A stretch of 64,000 nucleotides of DNA from Watersipora subatra (GCF_963576615.1 NC_088717.1:19268108-19332107), one strand, 5' to 3'; counted from the first letter of the stretch, positions 11,276 to 52,648 are shown. A program made the numbers and translations. The notes: generated by a model from the sequence alone, not told the origin.

Positions 11276-13096
11276 TTAGTTGGCAGAATTAACCAAAACA
11301 CCTAGTTACTACACCACAAGGCTTACCTAGAGAAGAATGCAGTTAATTTCTTTTGTTCATTGTGGTGTAGACGATGTTCATCTAAATAGCTAAAAGCTCT
11401 ATATCTCTCAACAACATAGCTTTTTGAAGCAAGTTTGCTATGGCACAAGTTGTATATTATAGGAAAATGCAAGCTTGAGGGTCTTCTTCACACCCCCCCC
11501 CCTCCCCCGCACTATAAGCAATAAACTTCAGTTTCCAAGTCTTAACAAAGTCTCACAAGATCACTCATTTGGCGAGATCACCACGGAGACAACATAGAAC
11601 GCTAGTTGCTAGTAAATTAATTGTTTGAAATTCCAAGTGAATGAGCTTAGACTGCAATTCTTAGTACTTAGCCGCCGAAAATCACTAAAAAGTTGGGGCT
11701 GCCCCAGGGAATACTGGCCTGACCTTCAGAAATCTTTTAGGGTCGCTGTCATCTCAGAAGAGTTTACCTAATAAATCGTTTTTATGCCGCTAGGACCGCA
11801 GTTGTTAATGGTATCAGTTTAATTGAGAAAATTTTAATCTCACTTGAGTCTAGGTAGATGATAATCATAACTAAAAAATGGCAGCTGCCATCATGGATGG
11901 CTATATAAGGTCTAAACATCTCAATAGGTAAGTAGTAGTTGAACTTGCTTGTTTCTACATAGAACAGTGATAGCTGTGCTTTTACAATAAAGGTAGGGGA
12001 AGATGTACTTTAGCCTGTTCTGTTGAGCTGGCGGGTAGTTGAGCCTATATCCTTGGTTAAAGTGGGTGGTGGCCGTAGCTATTTCCTCTGTGAAAGTGTG
12101 TCATGGTGGTACTTATGTCTTCTGTTAAGGTCTGTGGTGGTGGCACCTATGTATTCTGTTAAGGTCTGTGGTGGTGGTACCTATGTCCTCTGTTAAGGTC
12201 TGCAGTGTCTGTAAAATGTCCTAAACAATGTCCTTATCAATCACCGCTATTTCTACAATCTATCATCATTTCTGTTTCCCATTCCACCGTCACTCTAATT
12301 TTGATCCTATCAAACTCTTCAAATGTAAACTCACTTTTACCAAGTACTGCTACATAGCTTATTCTCATCTAGAATGTGTCATATGTGTCATAATATATGC
12401 ATGTTTATTATTTCTATTGTTATTACTGTTGTTATCATTATTATTTTCAACGCTGATTTTCTCAGCCAATTTATCTCTTTCTTCGGTTCTTCCTCCTCTA
12501 TATTCCCATCACCAGGCTCTATCATCTACTCATTATCGTGTTGCTTAAATAGTAACAATATGTTTGGTTTCCTTGTTTGTGTTATTTGGTTTATACATGT
12601 AGTCGGAAATCCTACAGTACTTTGCCTTGTCGTTCCTATCATTTCTTCTGGCAAATGATCTTACCAGTTCTTTGCAGGTGGTAACTGACTTCCTACATAA
12701 GTTCTAGTCGACAAGGTGTGTAACCTAATTATTATCATATTGTTTTTATGACTTTTGATTACAGCTCAAAGGCAGTCTTGATGGTATCTGGCCACGGCCT
12801 GGCCCCTTACCGAGGTACCAAAGGTTGTAAAACCTTGCGGATGATGAAGCACATTACGCGCGGTGCTAAATTTTTACAAGCTGAAAGCATTGAAATCTTT
12901 CGAGATAGCGGCACAATGACTTAGAATATCTTGGCCACCGTTATTATCAACACTAATACGCTAGCCGCCGTCTGAGTCGCACTAGTCGACGTGAGAGATC
13001 ATCATGAGTAATAAATATCTGCCCAATCTTTCCACACTGCATCATGATGATTGAGTGACACAGTTGATGGTGCGCATATATTGACCTATTAACTAT
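11276..13096. other. Intergenic DNA, no gene recognised
   Basis: Contains a C-rich tract at about 11490-11508 and a short imperfect tandem repeat (GGTCTGTGGTGGTGG and TATGTCYTCTGTTAA, three units) at about 12085-12205. The overlapping reading frames at 12228-12658 are low complexity and not supported. Confidence 0.4.
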
Positions 13097-13600
13097 ACGC
13101 CGCTAGATTGCTTGATTGTTGGACTCCTCCGGACATCTCTTGTTAATTCCTTGGAGCATAAAGTTCAAACACAGATTTTCATTGGATGGCTCAGGTTTTT
13201 CCAATCTATTACTCTGCTGTACAATTCTGCAGCACCAAAACTATAAAATGATAAAAAAAACTTAAAATGTGCCAACACTGACTTGTCAATTTTGGTGCTC
13301 ATTTGTATGAATAACAGAGTGTTTAAGGAGAGGTTAACCTCTTCTTAAACCCTCTGTTATTCATACAAATGAACACCATAATAGACAAGTCAGTGCTGGC
13401 ACATTTTAAGTTTTTGGAGTTATTGCTACTTAAATAATTAATTGCCGGTAATTATAGTTTTTTTGGTGTAGAATTGTACAGCGAAGTAATAGATTGGAAA
13501 ACCTGGGTCATCCAATGAAAATCTGTGTTTGAACTTTATGTTCCTACGAATTAACAAGAGATGTCCGGATGAGCCCAACAATCAACCAATCTAGCGGCGT
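13097..13600. mobile_element. 0.5-kb foldback element
   Basis: Two arms of about 240 bp are inverted complements with scattered differences. The left begins ACGCCGCTAGATTG, the right ends CAATCTAGCGGCGT, and the centre is AGAGGTTAACCTCT near 13329-13342. The right end recurs at 51592-51650, next to the 30-bp minisatellite, so this element lies at the left limit of the homology between the two duplicated blocks. Confidence 0.85.
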
Positions 13601-14190
13601 TATCTACATTAATGCGGTATCCACAATTTTCTGAAAAGCCTAGAAAGCGAAGGAAAGATGGTACAGCACAGTGAAAAGCCAAAAAGCAAAAGGTTTCTAG
13701 CCACACAACAGTAGAAGATGGCTTGTGTAAAATTTGGGAGTTTAAAATTATGAGTTTAGATAAATGGCGGAAATAGATTAGCGATTGTAATCAAATGTGT
13801 ACTACAAAGGGTCATCAATATGCTTGTTCATCTCCATTAATAATTTGTGTGAAGAGAAAAAGACCCAGAGGTGGTGAATCGTCTAACTCTAGTCCTCATG
13901 GCTGTACAGAGCTGTATTATGTTGAAATATAATATAGGGAAGATTCTAGAAATGCTGAGCCTGAGACAGTTAAGAATATGATCTGCCATGAAGCATTTCT
14001 ATCTATTTTTGGTATTGTAACAGCAGAGCACTTTGATCAGGGCCATAGCGATAGACCTCTTGGCCACCATGGTCATATAACCGAGCCTTTAAGATACCGA
14101 GCAAGGCCTGGCCGCCGGTAAGAACTCAGACTGCCGAGAGGAAAACCGAAGGACTGAGAAGAAACCATGTGTAGAACAAAGAAAAGAGGT
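13601..14190. repeat. Duplicated transposon-derived block
   Basis: From AGCCTAGAAAGCGAAG to GATTCTAGAAATGCTGAG this matches 52750-53060 with small indels. It belongs to the same decayed transposon whose transposase remains lie at 15647-15980 and 53380-56090. Confidence 0.8.
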
Positions 14191-14194
14191 GGAG

Positions 14195-15176
14195 CCTAGA
14201 CTGTAAATCTATATATACAATGTATATTTCTCAAAATGTGTGTGCCTGTGTATGTCCAGCTATAGCTATTAAAATCTTGGAATCAAAACTCCGCAGTCTG
14301 ATGGATTTGAGCTAACGGAAATTGCAGCCGCAAGTTTTAAATCCACGCGCTCTACCACTGAGCTTTACAAGGTATATTGATTCAAGTCACTATCATATAC
14401 TATATAGCACATGCACACGCTAAATGATGTATTATTTAAAACTCTCTTAACTCTATGAAACACGATCCTTTTTCGTGTTGTCTTGAACTTCTATTTTCGG
14501 TTTTTCATAAGGTTCAATTTCTAAATGGCGGCCAAGGCCAATTCTTTTCACGCAAACAATTGTTTTATTTTCGTTGGCAGAGCCTCTACATTCTCTCTCC
14601 GTTCGGTCAGACAAAGACAGTACGGTACTTCATTTTTACATCAGTACCAATATCGAGAGGTACCAGTATCGTCGTATTTAAAGTTTTGAAGGATAACTTC
14701 TGGTGGAACAGTCACCTGTTTATATACACACACTTCTATGCAAGAATTCTTATTATTAATTCAATATATTCAGGGTTTTTATTCTGTTTTCTCAGTTCTT
14801 ATCAATTGTATCATTACCGAATCATCTTTTATTGTAATCGTAGCAAAACAGACTTAACTTAGCTATTACTTGCTAATTATTTCACATTTACACTTAAACC
14901 CTTTTATAGTTGTTTTATTTATTTTTAATTTAGTTGTCCTGCACAAAACATTTTCCTCATGATATGAAGTTTGAAAGTTACAGTTCTTTGACAAAGTTTA
15001 AAAACCTTTACAATTGTTTTTATTTTCTCTCTTAATTCATTTAAACTACACAAAACACTTTTCTCATGATATGAAATTTGGAAGTTAGAATGGCAAATGT
15101 TATATGTGAAATACAAATAAATTTTCTGTTCAAATACTTTTTAATTACTGAGAAACGCCGGGCATTCAACTAGTAA
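14195..15176 (+). mobile_element. Helitron-like non-autonomous element
   Basis: The left end is AAATCTATATATACAATG followed by GTCCAGCTATAGCTATTAAA. The right end has a degraded GC hairpin (AACGCCGGGCATTC) followed by CTAGT. The related elements at 51678 and 17329 keep the full hairpin (CCCGGACAACGCCGGG) about 10 bases before CTAG, which is how Helitron 3' ends look. Near the left end, on the minus strand, is a tRNA-like stretch (AGCTCAGTGGTAGAGCGCG). No Rep/helicase is encoded. Confidence 0.55.
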
Positions 15177-15646
15177 TGATATAAAAAGAAGAGGTATCGA
15201 TCGTTAGGCAGAGTCGTACTGTGCACCTGCTCTTTACATATATGTTCTTGGTTATTGCCTGTCATGCATATATATTTATTCAGTAAATATATATTTCATT
15301 AGCACTCAACACTCAGTGCTGTTGTTTGACTGCCTTGCGGAGAGTAAAGGGAACCGGCAATTTCCTTTACAGTTTACTAAGCATTGGGTAGAAACTATTA
15401 GAAAATCTTTAGCTGAAACAGGTTAGTCTAAATGTCATTTTAGGCTGAAGGAAGTCTGACACATTAGTTTCTAGAGACTCTATTGAGTCATTTTATTTGC
15501 TCTCATGTGGCGCTAGACAGTATTCTCAGTACCCTCAATTTCAAAACTCGTAGTTAGCAAAGTATATGCAAATTTCTCAAAAGAAATTAAGTATTATCTG
15601 GTAGTAATTACCTAGTGCCCGCTTTAAATATAGAATTAATGTCTAG

Positions 15647-15980
15647 TTGCCATTATTTCATGCATTGGTGTCAGATGAAACAGTCTTGAATATTCTACGC
15701 AGCAATGACTTCAATGTTTTTGAAAGACACCATCCACCACAAAATTGTAGAGTGAAATATGGGAATAGACTTCATAAGATCACAGAAGAAGCAAGAAATT
15801 CTGTTATTGACCATATACGCTCTTTCAAAATCCTCACATTGTACTTCCAAGAGCCACTGTTCTACTGCAGTGTTTGCTTTTGATTTTCATAAGAATCTAC
15901 CTAATAAAACAACTAATGATTTTTACTATTGGCCACTATTGTCATCAGCTCTCTTTCCTTCAATATCCACATGTTAGAAA
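15647..15980 (+). pseudogene. Decayed transposase fragment (copy 1)
   Basis: One frame encodes HKITEEARNSVIDHIRSF; after a frame change, another gives AVFAFDFHKNLPNKTTNDFYY. These resemble, in order, the helix before the zinc-binding region and the start of the catalytic region (AFDFQxNLPxPxxTxxDVYY) of a large family of invertebrate DDE transposase-like proteins. That family assignment is from memory of its motifs. The frame is broken and the region between the two motifs is missing. The same two motifs recur at 53520 and 55920. Confidence 0.5.
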
Positions 15981-16029
15981 TGAATGATGTTCACATGCAC
16001 TGCTATGATGAAACCATACTTGAGAATTA

Positions 16030-16880
16030 GATAGAGGACCCAAATTAGATATAGATTAGTTACATAGATACAAATTAGATAAGATGCACCGTTACCCAAA
16101 TTTGTTACACCCCACAATATCAACAGAAATTTATCTCGAACTTAAAATTTGGTGATTTGTGCACTGATCATATACGTTATTAAAAGATATACGTTGCTAA
16201 AGTTGCCATGACGAGCTATCCGTTATCCGATATAATAAAAACGATTCGCAAACGGATAAATGATAAAATTTTTGTTAAAAGTTTGAAGTTTACTAAAACA
16301 TGTAATATCATTGGTGGATGCTTCTGATAAAGGAAGAGTTTAGTAAGCGTGATGCGATCCATGCGATAGGGGACAGGAAACTGTTAATTGACAGAAAGAC
16401 ACAAAGTGGGAAGATAACTCTAAAGTACATGATACAACAAAACACATGCTAAAACTTTCTTCAAGTATGTGTTTAGAAAACAAATTCATTTAAGTTAGAT
16501 TCAGCGTTTATGTTACATGTCTGTCTCGAAGGTAAGAACTATCCACGTAGTACATTGCAATGTTATATTATCCGGCAGATCATAATCACAAAATGCACCA
16601 AAGTCATAGTTAAATTGCTAGTCAGGGAGCCACAAACCACTCACCATAAATAAACACAAGATCACAAGAGAGAATTGACCTCGGCTCCAGTCAATATATA
16701 TCAAAGGGGTCACGCATCTCCTAGACGTCTAAGCCGTATCCGTTAGTTCCAGTAACCTTAACCTCTAGTAGTCTAATTAGCCTGTGGTTCTTTATTCCTA
16801 AACTGTGTTACATTATGATTATATAACAGTCATTGTAGGTACCTATAGTTAATAAGGTTAACATAGTATTTTGGTACTAT
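16030..16880. other. No gene recognised
   Basis: AT-rich intergenic DNA without a counterpart in the duplicated block upstream of copy 2. Confidence 0.35.
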
Positions 16881-17646
16881 TTTTAATGATGATGATTTTC
16901 ACCAGGAGTTGATTGTATTAGATAATGACTATGGGTTTCTATACCTCTCTACGTACGTCTATAGCCTAAGATATTTTTTCATGCCAGTGTTGGCATGCGA
17001 AATTGGCATGCGAAATTTGGCATACCAACTTTTGCACGCTAAATCTGAAATGAACCGAAATCATAAATGTATACCAAATAATTTTTTATTGTAATCGTAG
17101 CAAAATAGACTATATTTAGCCATTACTTGCTAATGATTTTACATTTAAACACCTTTACATTTTTATTTTTCCTTTTCATTTATTTCAACGAAACACTTCT
17201 TTCAAGTTATGAAATTTTTAACTTACAGTTATTTGAAAACTGAGAGAGATAGAATGCATGCAATCTTGCACAATTGCAGAATGATTATCTAGAGAAACTG
17301 ATATCTAACATAAGATAAATATTAGTAGTTGACAAGTATATATGTATGTAAATCTATATATTTCTCAAAGTTTGTGTGTATGTATGTGTATATGTGTGTA
17401 TGCGTGTCCAGCTATAGCTACCCTATTAAAATCTTAAGAATTAAAATTCCACGTTTGGATAGGTCAGAACTCACGGTGAATGAATTTATTTTCTCTCTTA
17501 ATTTATTTCAACTACACTTCTCCCATGATATGTAGTTTGAAAGTTAGAATGGCAAATGTTGTTATACATGTATGTTAAATACAAATCAATTTTCTGTCCA
17601 AAGACTTTTGTATTACCCAGGCAACGCTGGGTAGCACAGCTAGTAT
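16880..17646 (+). mobile_element. Rearranged Helitron-like element
   Basis: The first part (TTAGATAATGACTATGGG...) matches the interior of the element at 51678-52648. A left-end segment then appears at 17340-17480, and the right end ACCCAGGCAACGCTGGGTAG plus CAGCTAGT follows at 17616-17646. The hairpin CCCAG/CTGGG just before CTAG supports the Helitron-like call. Confidence 0.5.
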
Positions 17647-18660
17647 ATATATAATCCCGCGACCAAACACGAGCGAAGCGATTGTTTGGGAGCTTTATGA
17701 TAAATGCATATGCGCACACAACTTCCGAAAAATTATCCATCAGCAGCCGTAACTAATCCCTTGTACCGAAATCTCATCAAAAAATTTAACCACTTTCGTG
17801 TAGAGTCGTTTAAGTATAATAATGATACAAAACACATATAAACCTATTTAAATATGTTACCAAGTCTTTGAAAAGTTGAGACAATATCCTAAAACTTACC
17901 CATTTGATTGGATAATACATAACTAGACAGATTAATTTGGCCTAAAATCGCCATTAAAACCTGACAAGCCTTTTTTAATCAAAATTAAGATCGGCAAACA
18001 AAACGCCAACAAAGCCCTGCGACAGATAGTAGAACTATTAAGCCGTGCGCATTTCACGAGAAAAACATGCACATTTCACCAGTCTATGGCATTGTTCAAT
18101 TGCCGAAGGTTTCTGTAATAAACGTAGAAGTACGGAAAATTAATCGTTTCTTTTTTGCCGATTCTACCGGACTCTGACATTTTGGACACTTATAATGAGT
18201 ACTTTGGTATTCCAACTGATGTTCAAAACAGTGAAAGTAAAGGAAATGACGATGATGTTTTTTTAACGATTCTTATAAGATTATTACAACATTTAATTGT
18301 AAGAATAATTATTCGATTTTATAAAATTATTATAAGATTTAGTCACAAGAATAATCATTCGAATTTACAAGATCGAAATGTATAGCGACCGATGGTGTGC
18401 AATATGTTACTGTTATTATTTTTCTAAAGATTTTGTTGATGATACTGCGACTGTGCCCAATATCGCGGTACTGCCAAGCCGTTTTTAATATCTGCAAAAT
18501 TAAGTAACAGGCCTACATTTTCTTATAGATATACACCTATTTCTATGTCAACCAGCTAAAATCTATTTAGATTTTTAAATTCAGCATAATTTTTAGAGAT
18601 AAATACAGAAATCTAGATGAATATCACAACTTCTTGAATTGGTTAATGGTTGCTATGACC
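17647..18660. other. No gene recognised
   Basis: Intergenic DNA. The short frame at 18155-18385 lacks recognisable similarity. Confidence 0.35.
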
Positions 18661-18663
18661 AAT

Positions 18664-18751
18664 GATATACAGCCCCCTCCCCCCCCTACCCCCCCCTCCC
18701 CCCCCCCTACCCCCCCCCCTATACCCCCCCTATACCCCCCCCCCCCCCCCG
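18664..18751 (-). repeat. C-rich tract (G-rich on the minus strand)
   Basis: An almost uninterrupted run of C blocks of 4-18 separated by T or TA. The minus strand can form G-quadruplexes. It directly follows CCAATGATATACAGCC, the arm of a small hairpin repeat also seen intact at 44788-44831. Confidence 0.9.
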
Positions 18752-19104
18752 AGCCTGTGTATATTACACAGCAGCTTGCCATTTTACTTCTAATATTGCA
18801 TTTCTCCTATTGCAGGGGAGAAATATAAACATACATATAATCTTTTCCTTTCATTATTGCTGTTTGTTGTACATAATAACACCCAGTACATTACAGCTAC
18901 CATTGCAGCTACCATTGCAGTTCTCCTATTGCACTGCCGTGCCATTTGACTGCTAATATTGCATTTCTCAACCAGCAGTACCCTTTCTTTTTTCCATTAT
19001 CACTTTGGTCGTGGGCTGTATGACAGGGGAATTTCTAGTATATATTTTTTAAATTAATTTAAAGATAATGTATAAATATATTTATCACAAAGCTATGGTT
19101 GTCA

Positions 19105-20700
19105 TATGCACCATTTAGGTATCTTATAGAGGAATCCTTATGAAACATCATTATGAGCTATCCTGGCAGCTTCTGTATCCCTTAACAATAGTTTTGCTCA
19201 TTTGCTCAAAGGCAGCATCTTTAGCTTTTGACTGTCAGCGAATCATATTTCCTTGTTTGAAGGAATCGAAGCCACTGTGGCTATTAGAGCTAGCCTCAGA
19301 ATGAGGAAACTATAGCCTACAGTCAAAGCAGATCACTAATTATCGAGCTACGTCGTTTAGGTCCCACATACAGCATAGGATTTTTACATACCAGCTGTTA
19401 ATTTCTAACAGGTAGTGCCAGGTTGAGAGATGACGCTGTTAGCCCAGGGCAGCTATTGACACAAAGAGCTAGCTAAAATGGATGATACTGCCAAATTGGT
19501 ATAGAAATGGTTTATACAATATTGACAAAAGTTATGTTTACTGTAACTGCAGTTTGAGTCAACAACTAGTCTGTGATGAGGAAAATTTTGCCAAATATTT
19601 TAAAAAGACGATTGAGATAAGAACTCGGAAAACTCTTGAAACCGCCATTTCTGTAGCATGATTTCTGATAATAATAGCAGGGGAAGCTTAGGCTATCTTC
19701 CAGTTCATATTTTCTTTTAATGAACTTGTTATTGCGTCGATCATAGCGATAGGTTTATATCTTAAGAGAACTAATGAAATCTTAAGGTATTCATTCTCAA
19801 ATGATAGAAGTAAAAGCAGACACTTTTTTATTGCTATAAAAATTTTCCCATAACATTCACACTAGCAGTTGTCTTTGTGAGTAGCTAGTCAACCATGAAC
19901 CCAAAATATTCAACTGTGAGTGGACGACAGCAAATATGCGATAGAAAAATCATAAGTTGGTGCGAAACCAAATAAGCCAATGGTCGCCTTTGCTATAATG
20001 AGAGCTGTTGTATCCGCTGGTCTGTTTGAAGCCACAATTAGAGGCAGAAAATATTGTATCATGTTTGGTTGGTGCTGTCGGTGGTTAAACTGACACTTTA
20101 GCAAACTAATTGACTACCAGTTGACCATCATTTCAGAATAGCTTTGTAGAGACCTATTTGATGTGCTTCATTGATGCACGAAATAACTATCTCTCAAGGG
20201 GCACTGGACTACTAGGGTACTAGTTTTATTGAAATACAAATAAAAAAATTTCAAAAACTGAATGCACCAATTTCTGACCAACGATTTTGGTAATTAGAAG
20301 CACAAAATTTCCATAGAAGTTCTGCTAATGTATAAAATGTAAATACGGTAAATAGCTGAGAAGTGTATCGTAGCCCAAGTGTTGGCTATATTTAACTGAT
20401 AGAAAACTCACAAGTGACACAACTTCAAACATAGAAGTAGATATCCATGGGCTGTTTGACTGGAAAACAATTTTGAAGGTTTGGTTTGATATACCTGATG
20501 ATATTGACAAGCAGTTTAACTTTGACAAGTTTAATAATAAGATACTTGAGAAATCGAGTCTGGTTTTCTATTATTGATAAATGTTTATGTAGAGAAATTC
20601 TACATGCGGGTCTCTGCAGGTCACTAGAGCATTTATGAACTCGGTCTAAAAAGCTATACCCATTGACCAATCAAATTGAATCACCTTATAAGGCAGCGCT
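19105..20700. repeat. Upstream arm of the tandem gene duplication, copy 1
   Basis: From about TTTAGGTATCT onward this block matches 57320-59650 almost base for base, apart from a 0.7-kb insertion in the downstream copy near 58013-58700. It holds the 5' flank of the thioester gene. A 64-codon minus-strand frame at 19910-20104 has an equal-length partner at 58828-59022. Confidence 0.93.
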
Positions 20701-20713
20701 GACTTGCTCAGAG

Positions 20714-20765
20714 TATATAAAAAGACAGCGCAGCGGCTGGTCAGCAGTTCATATTGAGAATCAGG
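20714..20765 (+). promoter_or_regulatory. TATA promoter and short 5' UTR of thioester gene copy 1
   Basis: TATATAAAA at 20714-20722 lies 44 bases before the ATG, so transcription should start close to 20745 (GGTCAGCAGTTC) with a leader of about 20 bases. The stretch from the TATA box to the ATG is identical in copy 2. A focused TATA promoter suits an inducible gene. Confidence 0.75.
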
Positions 20766-49506
<28,741 letters not shown>

Positions 49507-49714
49507 ATGACTGGATTTTAATAAGAAATCAGCATATTTTGAACAATTGCTGTCAGCTTTTAGTTTATCATATAGTGAGTAGTTGCAATGCTTTGTATTT
49601 ATCAGTTGTGTATTTTATGCCAAATATTATTTTTATTATGTTATAATGATAATTGGATGGCTTCAATTTCATAGAACTTATATAATCCATAAGTAGATTA
49701 TATCAGATAATAAA
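49507..49714 (+). other. 3' UTR and poly(A) signal of copy 1
   Basis: From the TGA to AATAAA at 49709-49714. No other strong signal occurs closer to the stop. Confidence 0.6.
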
Positions 49715-51195
49715 CACGCATGAATACTAACTCATGAGATTTAGTGTTTATAATGGTTATTATGCCATTTAGGCTGTGTATATCTGGCTGCTTTTGCCAA
49801 CATCTTGATCGGTCACTGAATTTCAAAAAAAATTCCCTTTTGTTGAACTAAAATATTTCGAAATTTAGTTAGACAAGCTAGCATGAGCTACTAGCAAATA
49901 AGAACGACAAACGCATTTGTGTCATTCGTGAAACAAATCACCAATAATCAGGCAAATGTTAGCAACAGTTTATTGGCTAGTGTATGCAGTGTTAGTGAAA
50001 ATAAAATGAAGCATTATCGTTATCAAATCATTATAGCACACAAATCCCTAACATTCCAAGGTCTGTTGTCAAAAAGACTGATCCATTATGATTGCATAAT
50101 GACTTGTGCGATAGTGGAAGCGTTTTCTCTCGCAGATAATTTATAGAAAAGTATTGAAACCATTGGTAGAAACAGTGCATAACTTTTTAACTACGCACTG
50201 TTTTATCAACTAAAATATGATGGTGAACTAAAATCGATTTAGAATATGTAACAGACAACATATCATGTTCAGGTTTTTTTCCGGACATTGGAAAATATTT
50301 AGATCAGCTATCGAATTTTGATGATGTATAATGCAGTGTGCAAATGAATAAAGCAATAAGATCAATGCAATCAATACGATCAACGCGATCAATACAATCA
50401 ATACGATCAACGCGATCAATACAATCAATACGATAAATAATATTAACTTATTTTACAAACCTGTAGTCAAATTACAATTACTGATGAATTCAAGTCAATA
50501 TTAAGCTACATATGGCTAAGCTTACCTTTTTATATCCTTGTAAAACTGGTCTGATAAGAACAACCTTTGAGATGAATTGTATAATAATGCCTGTCACCCA
50601 TAATAACACTGAATAAAATGTCTCTTGATCTAAACCAACAGAACTACACTTTGCACAAGGATATGACATGCACTAAATATAGTGTCTGGAGTTTATAAAA
50701 AGGTCATACACTATGTTACACAACAAATGAGCAGCAACAAGATGTCACTGCTATACAGCTGCAAGACTGCAATAAAAATATAAATTGTCATAATAACTTA
50801 ATATAGTGTCTATTACTTATAAACAGCCCATAAGTGTTAAAAATATGTATAAAAAGTTATTACATCTCATCGCATATTGACTTATGCCTAGCCTTCTGCG
50901 CATTGTTCACTGTCAGTAAAACTGTCAGTAGTTCTGAGTTTAGCATGTATCAGCTACTACCAGCCTAACATCGTTAGATTAAAGAAATTTAACAAATTTT
51001 TAATCAAAATGCTGATGGTTTGGCAGTCTCACACAAATTGATTACAATGTAAAATTAGCTAAGTCTTATCGGTTCATTAGCAAGATGATAAGACAACTCC
51101 GAAACTCTTATTTCACTGAAAAAAAGCTAAGTCGCAAAAATTCTAACATTTTCAGGACAAAAATGGAAAATTCAATGTGATTATTTGAATCTCAA
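49715..51195. other. Intergenic DNA, no gene recognised
   Basis: AT-rich. A 10-bp repeat (AATACGATCA/AATACAATCA) lies at about 50350-50435. No splice-bounded exon or RNA gene seen. Confidence 0.4.
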
Positions 51196-51202
51196 TTTAA
51201 TA

Positions 51203-51577
51203 ATTTACTTGATCACTCACTGATACTTGATTACTTACTTGATCACTCACTGATACTTGATTACTTACTTGATCACTCACTGATACTTGATTACTTACTT
51301 GATCACTCACTGATACTTGATTACTTACTTGATCACTCACTGATACTTGATTACTTACTTGATCACTCACTGATACTTGATTACTTACTTGATCACTCAC
51401 TGATACTTGATTACTTACTTGATCACTCACTGATACTTGATTACTTACTTGATTACTCACTGGTACTTGATTACTTACGTGATCACTCACTGATACTTGA
51501 TTATTTACTTGATCACTCACTGATACTTGATTACTTACTTGATCACTCACTGATACTTGATTACTTACTTGATCACT
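51203..51577. repeat. 30-bp minisatellite, 12 copies
   Basis: Unit CTTACTTGATCACTCACTGA plus TACTTGATTA, nearly perfect. Because 30 is a multiple of three, the minus strand carries a 139-codon frame of VSNQVSVSDQ repeats, which I regard as a by-product. Confidence 0.97.
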
Positions 51578-51591
51578 AATTTGATACTGAG

Positions 51592-51655
51592 ATGTTCGGA
51601 CGAGTCCAACAATCAACCAATCTGGCTGCGTTATGTAGATTAATGCTGTCTTGAG
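51592..51655. repeat. Right-end fragment of the foldback element at 13097-13600
   Basis: GTCCAACAATCAACCAATCT and flanks match 13557-13620. It marks the leftmost detectable homology between the downstream and upstream duplicated blocks. Confidence 0.8.
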
Positions 51656-51677
51656 TTATTGAAAGTTGCTTAGTTAG

Positions 51678-52648
51678 TCTATATATATAAATCTAAGTGT
51701 TCGTGTATCGTCCGTGGTTCTGTGATAGTTCTGTCTGTCCGTGGTTCTGTGATAGTTCTGTCCAGTTATAGCTATTACAATCTTGGAATGAAAAGCTCGG
51801 TCTTTGCTGGATATGAACTCCCGAAGGTTGCCACTGCAAATTGTAAACCAATCATCTAACCACAAGTCTATGAAGGTTCTTACGATTCCATTTCTCTTAC
51901 TATATACTGGATATACTTTTCCCGATTGCACATGTTAAATGACGTACTAATTGAAACTTTGCGCCCACGGGTTATGATGCCCCTGTTAAAAATATTTTTT
52001 GCCCAACTCTATGAAACACGATGCTATTTTGTCCTTGCCATACTAGGGCGAATTTGTTTTTCTGTCATACGAAATCAACAAAAATTTATCTCAAAATGAA
52101 AACATGGTGACCATTGTATTGATTATGACGAATGAACCAAAATTTTTATGTTTTTCGCCAAAATACCTACCACAAAGATTTTTAGTTTTTAGGAGGTGTT
52201 TACATTAGATAATTACTATGGGTTTCTATACCATTCTATACAATATTTTCGTCTTATGATGCCAACACTGAAATGAAATAAAATCATATCCTTATGTACC
52301 AAATGATTTTTCATTGCAATCATAGCAAAACAGACCATATTTAGCCATTAATTGCTAATGATTTCATATTTACATTTAAATACTTTTTCAGTTTTATTTT
52401 TTCTCTTAATTTATTTCAACAAAACACATCTTTCATGATATGAAATTTAAAAGTTACAGTTCTTAGAAAAAGTTTGAAAATGTTTACAGTTGTTTTATTT
52501 TTTCTCTAAAATCATTTGAACTGCACCAAAAAGCACTTTTCTCATAATATGAAGTTTAAAAGTTAGAATAGTAAATGTTGTACATGTTAAATAAAATGTT
52601 TTGTCCAAAGACTTTTATTACCCGGACAACGCCGGGAATTCAACTAGT
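51678..52648 (+). mobile_element. Helitron-like non-autonomous element
   Basis: Left end TATATATAAATCTAAGTG, then GTCCAGTTATAGCTATTAC. Right end CCCGGACAACGCCGGG hairpin followed after 7 bases by CTAG and T. Between the ends it matches 14195-15173 throughout. Inserted at a different point of the duplicated block than the upstream element, so the insertions are independent. Confidence 0.6.

Noticed and set aside
12228-12658. Two overlapping frames of about 100 codons
   Set aside because: Hydrophobic and serine-rich low-complexity translations of T-rich DNA; no promoter or splice signals support them.
14455-14862. 135-codon plus-strand frame
   Set aside because: Lies wholly inside a Helitron-like element; the equivalent stretch of the copy at 51678 has no matching open frame.
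51197-51616. 139-codon minus-strand frame of VSNQVSVSDQ repeats
   Set aside because: It is the in-frame reading of a 30-bp minisatellite; no start context, no splice partner, and no unique sequence of note.
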